Origin: Candidatus Gastranaerophilales bacterium
Lineage (GTDB): Bacteria; Cyanobacteriota; Vampirovibrionia; Gastranaerophilales; Gastranaerophilaceae
Assembly (NCBI GenBank): GCA_944324165.1
Contig: CALUVG010000006.1
Coordinates: forward strand, 1 to 64,000
Length of the DNA: 64,000 nucleotides
Direction of reading: 5' to 3'
This document shows, piece after piece, positions 33,671-41,546 of the stretch. The position numbers and the translations under genes are program-made. The first letter of the stretch is position 1; every line of letters begins with the position of its first letter. The notes under the pieces are model-generated. The model did not search any database, was not told the origin of the DNA, and was given only the letters and a program-made list of their open reading frames with translations.

Positions 33671-33949
33671 ATGTTAGTTTCTTCCATCGCACGTTTTAAT
33701 GCTGTCAATCAAATGAATAATTCAGCGTTTGGCATGATGCAGGCATCTAATAATTTGTTAAATGCCGCAAATAATAAAAACAACGCTTTTGGCGGCGAAC
33801 ACGATTTAGCTATGCTCAATAAAATGGATAAAAAATTATCAATGGATTTACTCACTAATCAACTGACATATAAATTAGCATACTTACAGGAAAAAATGTC
33901 TAAAAAACATGAAAATAACGAAAAACATTCATTTTCTGCATTGGCTTAA
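33671..33949 (+). CDS. Small Asn/Met-rich orphan protein
   Basis: This is a 92-residue protein starting MLVSSIARFNAVNQMNNSAFGMMQ, with two Asn-rich AFG segments and a charged helical C-terminal half. No family is recognised. GGAGTTAGGA precedes the ATG and a strong terminator follows, so the gene is well delimited. The N-terminal AFGMMQ recalls the NFGMAI tail of the protein at 22238. Confidence 0.75.
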   Translation: MLVSSIARFNAVNQMNNSAFGMMQASNNLLNAANNKNNAFGGEHDLAMLNKMDKKLSMDLLTNQLTYKLAYLQEKMSKKHENNEKHSFSALA

Positions 33950-33972
33950 TATAAAACAGAACAAAAGGTAGG

Positions 33973-34001
33973 AAAGTCCGGTAAATCAGCCGGACTTTTT
34001 T
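33973..34001. terminator. Terminator between the 33671 gene and the MFS gene
   Basis: A 9-bp stem, AAAGTCCGG/CCGGACTTT, with an 8-base loop is followed by T residues. Confidence 0.85.
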
Positions 34002-34021
34002 AGTATATAAGATTTTTATAA

Positions 34022-35173
34022 TTATAATTTACGGATTATAGGGGAACAAACAGCAGGTATACAGGCAACAACAAGTAGTACAGTCGTAATTCCCTGTGCC
34101 TGTGCCCAAAAACCAGCCATTGACATAAATATTGCAACAACCCCCCAGGAAAAGCCATTAATTATGCCTGCAATAATACTTTTATATTCAGGTATAACAT
34201 TCTGCGCCGTAACCATAATAATAGGGGTAGCCATCATAGTGCACAATCCCATTAAAGCAAATACAAACATAGATAAAACAGGATGAGAGGCGTGAATAAG
34301 CATAAATATACCCATTAATGGCAATGTGGAAATCATTGAAAAATACAATACAAATTTATATCCGAATTTATTTTCTACCCTTCCGCTGATAAAAGAGCCG
34401 ACAGCTCCGGCTGCTATGAACAGAAACAGTGAAATACCAATATAAGAAGGTGTATGACCTAAATTTTTCCACAAAAAAGGCAGCAAAATAGAACAAGAAG
34501 TTGTGATTAAAGTTTTAAGTATAGAAATTACGGTTAAAAGTCTCAGCCTTGAATTTACTATAATGTCTTTAAAAGCAACACTAAACTGAATACGCACCCG
34601 TTTAACAGCAGAATCCACTATTTTCGGCATCATAAAAAACATCAAATAAGCCCAGCTTAACCCCAGCAATGATAAAAATGGTATTTTAGAAAGTCCTAAA
34701 TACTGTGTAATAAATGCAGAAACAATAGGACCGCAGGAAAATCCCAGAGATCCCATAGCAATAAAAACGCCAACTTTTGTCGAAACATTCTCATTACCGG
34801 CAAATTTAGTTATCAGACCAAGTGCCTGAGGATGAAAAATACTAGACCCGATACTGCCTAAAATTATGCACAGCATTAAAATTTTAATATTCGGCGCAAT
34901 AGGCGCGAATGGTATAAAAATAGAGGACATAACAAGTCCCCAGAAGATAAAAGCGCGTCTTTGAATGTTATCTGCCAAAAAGCCGAAAATAGGCTGTAAA
35001 ATATTTGCAGTAATATTTGAAATACTCAAAACGACGGTTGCAATTGCCATTGAAATACCTAATTTAGCTGAGATAAACGGCATAATCGGGTTAAGCATGC
35101 CTGTTGAAATATCGTTTATAAAATGCGCTCCTGAAAGCCATATTCTGGGGGATTTTTCTTTTGTAATCATCAT
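34022..35173 (-). CDS. MFS transporter, fosmidomycin-resistance (Fsr)-like
   Basis: This is a 383-residue, twelve-helix major facilitator. The opening HFINDISTGMLNPIMPFI, and the loop GSIGSSIFHPQALGLI in helix 4, resemble Fsr-type exporters. FGFLADNIQRR is the MFS A-motif region between helices 2 and 3. Substrate cannot be inferred; Fsr relatives are widespread chromosomal transporters and need not confer resistance. It ends the block before the XRE gene, with which it shares strand and a 24-base gap. Confidence 0.85.
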   Translation of the reverse strand: MMITKEKSPRIWLSGAHFINDISTGMLNPIMPFISAKLGISMAIATVVLSISNITANILQPIFGFLADNIQRRAFIFWGLVMSSIFIPFAPIAPNIKILMLCIILGSIGSSIFHPQALGLITKFAGNENVSTKVGVFIAMGSLGFSCGPIVSAFITQYLGLSKIPFLSLLGLSWAYLMFFMMPKIVDSAVKRVRIQFSVAFKDIIVNSRLRLLTVISILKTLITTSCSILLPFLWKNLGHTPSYIGISLFLFIAAGAVGSFISGRVENKFGYKFVLYFSMISTLPLMGIFMLIHASHPVLSMFVFALMGLCTMMATPIIMVTAQNVIPEYKSIIAGIINGFSWGVVAIFMSMAGFWAQAQGITTVLLVVACIPAVCSPIIRKL

Positions 35174-35197
35174 AGCTAAATTATGTAGAAAACATAC

Positions 35198-35416
35198 TTA
35201 AAAATCAATCAAATCTTTGACTTGAACATTAAGACACTCAGCAACATCAATAAGAAGTCCAAGACTAATACAGCGTTTAGCAGTTTCAATTTTGGCAAGA
35301 TGTTCACGGGAAATATTTAGCATTTCAGCAAATTTATTCTGAGAATAGCCTGATTCTCTGCGTTTTGCAAAAATTTTTCTGCCCAATTGTAACAATTTTG
35401 TAGTCTTATTGTCCAT
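35198..35416 (-). CDS. XRE-family transcriptional regulator
   Basis: This is a 72-residue Cro/C1-type HTH protein; ESGYSQNKFAEMLNISREHLAKIETAKR is the DNA-binding unit and SLGLLIDVAECLNVQVKDLIDF closes it. It is divergent from a pilin-like gene across 69 bases that hold a palindrome. No clear Shine-Dalgarno is seen and the candidate -10 (TATTAT on the minus strand) is only 17 bases from the ATG, so the leader is very short. The MFS gene lies 24 bases downstream and may be co-transcribed. Confidence 0.9.
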   Translation of the reverse strand: MDNKTTKLLQLGRKIFAKRRESGYSQNKFAEMLNISREHLAKIETAKRCISLGLLIDVAECLNVQVKDLIDF

Positions 35417-35430
35417 ATTTTTTATTTTCC

Positions 35431-35448
35431 ACTATAATAATTTATAGT
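35431..35448. promoter_or_regulatory. Palindrome between XRE and pilin genes
   Basis: ACTATAA and TTATAGT form a perfect inverted repeat around TAAT. It overlaps likely -10 elements for both divergent genes. TAGTCTTATTG occurs at 35401 and again at 35452, flanking it. Confidence 0.55.
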
Positions 35449-35485
35449 ATGTAGTCTTATTGAGAACAAAAAGGAGAAAATTTTT

Positions 35486-36163
35486 ATGTCTTCTGATAAA
35501 AGAGCTTTTACACTAGCGGAGGTTTTAATTACACTTGCAATAGTTGGAATAATCGCAGCAATAACAATTCCTACTATTGTCAATAAGTATAAAACAACAG
35601 TTGCATCAACCAGACTCAAAAAATTTTACAGTATGATGAGTCAGGCAATACAACTTTCTGAAATTGACAATGGAGAGATTACGACATGGACGAAATCCGA
35701 AGGCGACATAAAAAATGAGGATGAAGAATACGATTATGCTGCGAACTCCAAGGAATGCTATAACTTTTTTGTTAAATATATTGCTCCATATATAAAATAC
35801 ACAGATATAAAAAAGACTCCAGAAAAAGAGAGTCCAGTATCAGAAATGACAGTAAAACTGGCGGATGGGAGCACTATTGAAACTCATAATGGTCAGTGTT
35901 TCGACCTTACATATGATATAAATGGTGAAAAATTACCCAATAAAGATGCACAAGATAAATACACATTTCTTATATGCCCGATTAAACAGTATGCAATTAA
36001 TAATTTAGGCGGCAAACACTTTGGAGCTATGTATCATAATTCACATGCCGCTACCAATAGAGACATGGCTTTAACACTATGCACACAATACCCTCGCTAC
36101 TGCGGTGCGCTTTTACAATTTGACAACTGGGAATTTAAGAATGACTATCCTTATAAATTATAG
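35486..36163 (+). CDS. Type IV pilin-like protein
   Basis: This is a 225-residue protein with a very short leader (MSSDKRA), then F-T-L-A-E with Glu at +5 and the helix VLITLAIVGIIAAITIPTIV. KKFYSMMSQAIQLSEIDNG and the ending DNWEFKNDYPYKL make it a clear paralogue of the protein at 18768. Several Cys are spread through the C-terminal half. AAGGAG precedes the start. The 3' end overlaps the convergent lgt gene by 29 bases. Confidence 0.92.
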   Translation: MSSDKRAFTLAEVLITLAIVGIIAAITIPTIVNKYKTTVASTRLKKFYSMMSQAIQLSEIDNGEITTWTKSEGDIKNEDEEYDYAANSKECYNFFVKYIAPYIKYTDIKKTPEKESPVSEMTVKLADGSTIETHNGQCFDLTYDINGEKLPNKDAQDKYTFLICPIKQYAINNLGGKHFGAMYHNSHAATNRDMALTLCTQYPRYCGALLQFDNWEFKNDYPYKL

Positions 36164-36923
36164 CCCCAATGTAAAAGAAGGCAAAAATTATAATTAATAC
36201 AGATGCCCACTGCGCCACAGGAAAGCCTAAAATATTCAGCACACTGTCAACTCGCAAATATTCAACGCCAATACGTACAAATGAATAAAGTATCAGATAT
36301 ATCCCAAAAGTAAGCCCTTTAAAGTGCGTGAGTTTTTTAAAAAAGAATAAAAGTATGCCAAAAATTAATAAATCCAGAATACTTTCATATAAAAAAGCAG
36401 GGTGGAAATATTCATATTTAATCATTGAAAGTGGTCTATGTGCTTCCGGAATATAGAGTTTCCAGGGCAAATCCGTCGGCATACCAAATGCCTCAGAGTT
36501 AAAAAAGTTTCCCCATCGTCCTATTGCCTGCGCAATAGCCGTGCCGCATGCCATTACATCTAACAATCTCAAAAAATCCATTTTATAGTATTTAAAACAA
36601 GCATACAATCCCAGAATTCCGCCTAAAATCATGCCATGTATAGATAAGCCGCCCTGACGAATATCTAAAATTTCAAGCGGATGAATTGCATAATATGAAT
36701 AGTTTACCAGACAATAATAAAGGCGTGCCCCCAAAATTCCTGAAATAATAAGTACAGGAGCCATATCTAATATTTTTTCCGCAGATTCATTATCAAAAAA
36801 TTTTGCATAAAGCTTATATGCTGTAAGGAAACCGACAAAAGCAGCAACAGCAAGTATAATACCATAAAAATATACTTGCATTCCAAACAACGAAAACGCA
36901 ACCTCGCCCGGAGATTGAAACAC
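36135..36923 (-). CDS. lgt: Prolipoprotein diacylglyceryl transferase
   Basis: This is a 262-residue inner-membrane enzyme with seven helices that transfers diacylglyceryl to the lipobox Cys of prolipoproteins. GRWGNFFNSEAFG is the Lgt signature, and YYAIHPLEILDIRQGGLSIHGMI carries the conserved His and Arg region. It starts with GTG, overlapping the stop of the upstream TPR gene as TAGTG, so it is coupled to what may be one of its own substrates. Confidence 0.95.
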   Translation of the reverse strand: MFQSPGEVAFSLFGMQVYFYGIILAVAAFVGFLTAYKLYAKFFDNESAEKILDMAPVLIISGILGARLYYCLVNYSYYAIHPLEILDIRQGGLSIHGMILGGILGLYACFKYYKMDFLRLLDVMACGTAIAQAIGRWGNFFNSEAFGMPTDLPWKLYIPEAHRPLSMIKYEYFHPAFLYESILDLLIFGILLFFFKKLTHFKGLTFGIYLILYSFVRIGVEYLRVDSVLNILGFPVAQWASVLIIIFAFFYIGAIIYKDSHS

Positions 36924-37519
36924 TATTCACTCTCCTTAGTTGATGTAAGTTCTGCTATTTTTTGATTAAGCTCTTTAACCTTTGTATTAACCTCATCTGC
37001 ATCCGATGCATTTGGAGCTTTTTCAAGATAAGCTTGATAATGCTTTACGGAACTATTTAACAATTCCATCATATAATTATATGCGGTATCAGTAAGTTTT
37101 GGTTCAGACGGAGTTTCTTCATCAGAATTTGAGCCGTCATTTCTGACAATATTACCGTTTTCATCTATTGTAACTATAGAGTGAAACAAATCACCTGCAA
37201 GATTTTCTTCGCAAACAGCCAGTGAGTAATATGTGTCCGCAAAATCCGGTTTAAGCTTGATTGCATCATTATAAACTTTTATAGCATTAGCATAATCCTC
37301 AGCTTTAGTATAGGCTACAGCAAGATTATAATGAGTTTCAAATACCGATGAATCCAAATCAATACTTGATTTTAAACGCTCAATAGCACCCTGATAATCT
37401 CCTGCGTCCATAAAAGACTGTGCTTTATTATTAAGTTCTTGAACAGCAAGGTTATTAATACAAGCAGTTGTTATAACGGATATAAATAACACACTAACCA
37501 GTAAAAGTGCTTTTTTCAT
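36923..37519 (-). CDS. TPR-containing probable lipoprotein
   Basis: This is a 198-residue protein with an export signal (MKKALLLVSVLFISVITTAC) whose Cys20 fits a weak lipobox. At least two TPR units follow (FMDAGDYQGAIERLKSSI, YTKAEDYANAIKVYNDAI), then an acidic linker and a helical tail ending in coiled coil. It lies directly upstream of, and overlaps, lgt, the enzyme that would modify it. Function beyond scaffolding is unknown. Confidence 0.8.
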   Translation of the reverse strand: MKKALLLVSVLFISVITTACINNLAVQELNNKAQSFMDAGDYQGAIERLKSSIDLDSSVFETHYNLAVAYTKAEDYANAIKVYNDAIKLKPDFADTYYSLAVCEENLAGDLFHSIVTIDENGNIVRNDGSNSDEETPSEPKLTDTAYNYMMELLNSSVKHYQAYLEKAPNASDADEVNTKVKELNQKIAELTSTKESE

Positions 37520-37632
37520 GTTATCATCACCCTCATGTTGTAAATTTGTAACTATTATTATAAACTAAGGTAAAAAATTTGGCAAATTTTATAAATTTAA
37601 GTTACAATTAAAACACAAAAAGGAGAAGATCC

Positions 37633-37908
37633 ATGTCAGATGATAAAGTGGTTAAATTAGGAGCGGCAAAACACAAAGATACAAAAGAAAAGCATTCGCA
37701 TGGTGAAGAAAATCATGATGATCTTGTTTATTGCAGTTTTTGTCACAGACCCAATACTCAGGTATTGAAAATGGTAAAAGGTCCGGGAGTAAATATTTGT
37801 TCGGAATGCGCAATGATCGCAGTTCAGTATCTTATATTAAATGACAGAATGCCATCTGCTGAAGCACAGCAAATACTGGACGCTTTTTGGGGTAAGGCAA
37901 GAAGATGA
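37633..37908 (+). CDS. Stand-alone ClpX-type zinc-binding domain protein
   Basis: This is a 91-residue protein. A charged His-rich N-terminus precedes a four-Cys zinc finger (Cys34, Cys37, Cys56, Cys59) with the ClpX N-domain layout: YCSFCHRP...MVKGPGVNICSECAMIAVQ. In ClpX this domain dimerises and binds substrates and adaptors; here the AAA+ ATPase is absent. It leads an eight-gene operon, and its stop overlaps the next start by 4 bases (ATGA). It may act as a Clp adaptor or regulator. Confidence 0.85.
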   Translation: MSDDKVVKLGAAKHKDTKEKHSHGEENHDDLVYCSFCHRPNTQVLKMVKGPGVNICSECAMIAVQYLILNDRMPSAEAQQILDAFWGKARR

Positions 37909-39506
37909 TAAATGATAGCAGTGTCAAACAACTTAATCCTTTTGAAATTAAAGCTGAAATAACCCGTGTTATTTCCAAGCTTTATGATGTAAAAGATTTT
38001 GACAACTATGCTATACACTACCGTACATTAGATTTACAAAATGATAAAAATATAATTACTAAATTATTATTTAAGGAATTGCCGAATATAAAACCGGAAA
38101 AAGAAGGGATTGTTAAGTTCCTTCTGGTAAGGTATGCTGAACATGGTGTTTTGATTAATCATCTCTGGTCAATTATAAAAAATAACATGACAAGCAATGA
38201 TTTAAAAATATTTGCACTTGATTTTTTGCGAGAACTTGATACTGATTGGTCTTACGAGGAATGTGAGGAATACGTAAATACAGATGAACTGGTTGATAAG
38301 GATACGCAAAGGCTTCTGGATAAGGCTATTATTAATCCTGAAGTTCAAATTGACTTTTTAGACTTTATTCAGGCTCTGTCACAGGAAGATAAAATTACTC
38401 TTCTCCAGTCATTACATAATGATTATTCAGGTGATGAACTTGCTAATATTCTTATCCCTGTATTTCTTTCACAGCCGGATAGTGAAACAGGTAAAGAGGC
38501 ACTGCGTTTACTTGGAGAATCTTGTTCACAGTTGGCATTTCATGCACTAAATTCTTCTCTTGAATTTGTAAGCGAAGAAATTCGTCCTCTGGTCAAGAAA
38601 AACCTTTCAATACTTAAGCTTGCCGGTATCAGGGAAGATAATTCGTTTGAATTTTATAAAAATTTATTAAGCAGCTCAAAACCATACAGGCTCAATATAA
38701 CATATCCTGACGGACAGGGAAATCAGGCAATGATTTTCTCCAGAATTAATGAAAATTACAAAGTTCAATTCGTTGCAATAGTTATAAACGATTATTTCGG
38801 CATAAAAGACTGCTTTGGATTTAATGAACTTTCAAAATTTGAATGTGATACGATAATTGACAGATTTTACAGAGATGAAAAGTCGCTTGAAATTTCTCCG
38901 GGAAATTTCCGCACAATTTTATTCAATGCTGAATTAATTTCACAAAAATCTAAAAACTGGCTTCTTCCATATGAATATGTCTGCTGGAAAAATCTAATGT
39001 CAGATATTAAATTTGAACATAAACCAATAAAAGATATTCTCGACAATATGCTGGCAAAAAGAGAAATTTCTGCGGATGAATTTAATTCCGTTTTAAATAG
39101 TGATTTTTCCGTACACTGGTTTATGGACGCTCATTACAGCGATGAATTTGAAAGTTTTATTGCAGAATTAAATGAAAACTTGAAAATAAATGACAACGTT
39201 GATTTTGATAAAGTTGTAGATAAAAATATAGATAAAGTATTCTATCCAGAAGAAAAAACTGTCTGGGGAAACAGAATTCATAATTGTGCATATCTAAAAC
39301 TCATTAACGGCGAACCTAATGTTGCGGAAATTCTATACAATATCTATTATGACAACAACCTTAAATTAACATTTTTTAAATTCATACTAAGAAAAAGTAT
39401 TTATGAGTATTATTTTGGATTGCAATATAACAACGAGACCGGAATATTTGATTCTGACCGTATAAACAATATTGTTGCGGCAATAGAAAGCAAATGGGTA
39501 AAATAA
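37905..39506 (+). CDS. Large HEAT-like orphan protein
   Basis: This is a 533-residue soluble protein. The first 250 residues form helical repeats of HEAT character (for example GKEALRLLGESCSQLAFHAL). The remainder mixes strands and helices, with ITYPDGQGNQAMIF and an NDYFGIKDCFGF stretch, and ends in a helical domain. I do not recognise the family. It overlaps both neighbours (ATGA upstream, TAATG with ruvX downstream), so it is tightly co-expressed. Confidence 0.8.
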   Translation: MINDSSVKQLNPFEIKAEITRVISKLYDVKDFDNYAIHYRTLDLQNDKNIITKLLFKELPNIKPEKEGIVKFLLVRYAEHGVLINHLWSIIKNNMTSNDLKIFALDFLRELDTDWSYEECEEYVNTDELVDKDTQRLLDKAIINPEVQIDFLDFIQALSQEDKITLLQSLHNDYSGDELANILIPVFLSQPDSETGKEALRLLGESCSQLAFHALNSSLEFVSEEIRPLVKKNLSILKLAGIREDNSFEFYKNLLSSSKPYRLNITYPDGQGNQAMIFSRINENYKVQFVAIVINDYFGIKDCFGFNELSKFECDTIIDRFYRDEKSLEISPGNFRTILFNAELISQKSKNWLLPYEYVCWKNLMSDIKFEHKPIKDILDNMLAKREISADEFNSVLNSDFSVHWFMDAHYSDEFESFIAELNENLKINDNVDFDKVVDKNIDKVFYPEEKTVWGNRIHNCAYLKLINGEPNVAEILYNIYYDNNLKLTFFKFILRKSIYEYYFGLQYNNETGIFDSDRINNIVAAIESKWVK

Positions 39507-39907
39507 TGTATAAGGTAATGTGTTTGGATATAGGGACGAAAAGAATAGGAATTGCTCTAAGCGATTATCTTCTGATGCTTGCAACAGGACATTCCTGTAT
39601 TGCCAGAACCCCTGAAAACAAAGCCATTGACACTATACAAAAAATTGCGGAAGAAAACAATGTAAAAAAGATTGTTGTCGGCATTCCATACAATATGGAT
39701 GGCACTCAAGGCTTTCAAGCAGAAGACTGTAAAAATTTTGCGTCAAAAATTCAAGGTTATGATATAATCTATGAAGATGAAAGACTGACATCAGATCAGG
39801 CAGAAGAAAATCTTAGAAATAAAAAAATAGATTTTCGAAAGAATAAAGGACTTATTGATATAGAAAGTGCGTGTATTATACTCGAGCAATACCTCGCAAG
39901 AAATTAA
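39506..39907 (+). CDS. ruvX: RuvX/YqgF Holliday-junction resolvase-like protein
   Basis: This is a 133-residue RNase H-fold protein implicated in pre-16S rRNA 5' processing and formerly called a putative resolvase. CLDIGTKRIGIALSD carries the first catalytic Asp, IVVGIPYNMDGTQG and YEDERLTSDQAEENL the next conserved blocks, and DIESACIILEQYL the last. The start at 39506 overlaps the upstream stop as TAATG. The pairing with a DUF1292 gene downstream matches the order known from Firmicutes. Confidence 0.94.
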   Translation: MYKVMCLDIGTKRIGIALSDYLLMLATGHSCIARTPENKAIDTIQKIAEENNVKKIVVGIPYNMDGTQGFQAEDCKNFASKIQGYDIIYEDERLTSDQAEENLRNKKIDFRKNKGLIDIESACIILEQYLARN

Positions 39908-39920
39908 TGAAAGGGAAAAA

Positions 39921-40193
39921 ATGATGGAAAACTTTGAAGACAACCAACTAATTGAAACTATTGACGAAGAAGGTAATGTTATCAAATTTGAGCTATTTGA
40001 TATAGTCGAAGTTGAAGGACGTGAATATGCACTGCTTTTACCAACTGACGCAGAAGAAGGCGAAGATGACGAAATAGTTCTTATGAGATTATTGAAAGAC
40101 GGCGAAGATTATCTGTTTGAAACAATTGATAATGATGAAGAATTTGAAAAAGTTGCTCAATATGTTGAAAGTTTAGAAGACGAGGAAGAATAA
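39921..40193 (+). CDS. DUF1292 family protein
   Basis: This is a 90-residue, strongly acidic protein of the DUF1292 (YrzB-like) family. Features are IETIDEEGNVIKFELFDIVEVEGREYALLLP and YLFETIDNDEEFEKVAQYVE. The function of the family is unknown. ATG 39921 has AAAGGG upstream. It often follows ruvX in other bacteria, as here. Confidence 0.9.
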   Translation: MMENFEDNQLIETIDEEGNVIKFELFDIVEVEGREYALLLPTDAEEGEDDEIVLMRLLKDGEDYLFETIDNDEEFEKVAQYVESLEDEEE

Positions 40194-40194
40194 T

Positions 40195-41541
40195 TTGTTT
40201 GAGAAATTTACGGAAAAGGCAACAAATGTTGTAATAGAATCACAAAAAGTAGCAAAAGCTTTGAAAGCTCCATGCATTATGCCGGAACATCTTCTGCTGG
40301 CTTTAGCCAGAGAAGCTAAAGGTATTTCATTGAAAATATTTAAATCCTATAATATTACACCGGATGATATTGAACGTGAAATTAAAAAATCCATTCCGGT
40401 AAGCAGTCAGACAAATCTTACTTTTAGTGATGACTATAAGGAACTCTTGAAAAATACACTGGATCTTGCAAACAAATCAGGAAATCCGACAATACTGTAT
40501 GAACATTTGTTTTTAGCCGTGATTAATGACAAAAAATCACATTCTGTAAAAATACTTGAAAATCTCGGGTTTGATATTTATAAATCACGAACATTACTTG
40601 AAAAATTAGTGCAAAAGAAAACAAAAAAACTTTACCATCCGGAAATTGATGATAATAAAGAACAAGAAGATAAGTCGCCTGCTGCTGACAGCCTATTTGA
40701 CAGCGAAGAGGCTGCAAAAGTTTTCCACCGCGCAGTAGCCAAATTATCAACTTCGAATTTTGAAATTCTTGGTACTGAACAAATAATTTCATCAATTCTG
40801 GAAGATAAAGAATCCGAACTGGCACAAATACTTGCAAAATTTGGAGTAACTGAAAAAAAATTTGATGAGAAACTGACCAATACTCAGTCTCGCCAGTCAG
40901 AATATGAAGAACGCCAGATTATTTTTACACCAAATGCTTTTAGAACAATGAATCTTGCACTGCAGACTGCAAAAGAACTCGGGTCATCTGTTGTTTTACC
41001 GGAACATATTGTATTAGGACTTTTAAAAACAAAACGCGGTGTTGCTTATGATATTTTTAAAGAATTAGGGGTATCAGATGATGATCTGGCTCACAGCATT
41101 ATCAAACCAATTGAAAAGCAAATGCCCGAAACCTTAACGATACTGCGACTTGCTAAAGAAGAAGCACGCCGGTTGGGACGCAATATTGTGGGCACAGAAA
41201 TGTTTCTGTTGGGAATAATAGGTGAGGCTACAGGTGTTGGGGCAGAAGTCTTAAAAGAATTAGAAATAACAATAAAAGATGCACGTAATGTTGTCGAAAA
41301 TCTTATTGGATTTGGTAATGAATACTTTGATAAGGAAATAGTATTTACAAAACGCGCTAAACGTGTTCTTGAGGCAGCCTGGGAGCTTGCCAAAAAGGAA
41401 AACAAATCCAAAATTGAATCCTCACACATGCTCCTTGCGCTTACTACTGAACCAACCTGTTTGGCAATGAAGGCTTTGGAGCAGCTTGGTGTTGACGCTG
41501 TCGAAATAAAAGAAGGCGTTAAAAAATTACAAAATCGCTAA
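40195..41541 (+). CDS. Clp_N-repeat protein lacking AAA+ domains
   Basis: This is a 448-residue protein built from six Clp_N half-repeats, that is three full ClpC/ClpA N-domains. They lie at about 1-70, 78-140, 168-230, 243-305, 309-370 and 382-445. Each has a helix-rich pattern ending in E-H-[LI]-[LV]-[LF]-[AG]-[LI], as in MPEHLLLALAREAKG and LPEHIVLGLLKTKRG. No Walker motif is present. Clp_N domains bind adaptors and phospho-Arg substrates, so an adaptor, decoy or sequestering role is likely. It starts with TTG, with GAGGAAG six bases upstream inside the preceding gene. Confidence 0.9.
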   Translation: MFEKFTEKATNVVIESQKVAKALKAPCIMPEHLLLALAREAKGISLKIFKSYNITPDDIEREIKKSIPVSSQTNLTFSDDYKELLKNTLDLANKSGNPTILYEHLFLAVINDKKSHSVKILENLGFDIYKSRTLLEKLVQKKTKKLYHPEIDDNKEQEDKSPAADSLFDSEEAAKVFHRAVAKLSTSNFEILGTEQIISSILEDKESELAQILAKFGVTEKKFDEKLTNTQSRQSEYEERQIIFTPNAFRTMNLALQTAKELGSSVVLPEHIVLGLLKTKRGVAYDIFKELGVSDDDLAHSIIKPIEKQMPETLTILRLAKEEARRLGRNIVGTEMFLLGIIGEATGVGAEVLKELEITIKDARNVVENLIGFGNEYFDKEIVFTKRAKRVLEAAWELAKKENKSKIESSHMLLALTTEPTCLAMKALEQLGVDAVEIKEGVKKLQNR

Positions 41542-41546
41542 TTAAT

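Noticed and set aside
34022-35173. Fosmidomycin-resistance gene as an acquired resistance determinant
   Set aside because: Only the transporter family is supported. There is no mobile context and the substrate cannot be read from sequence.
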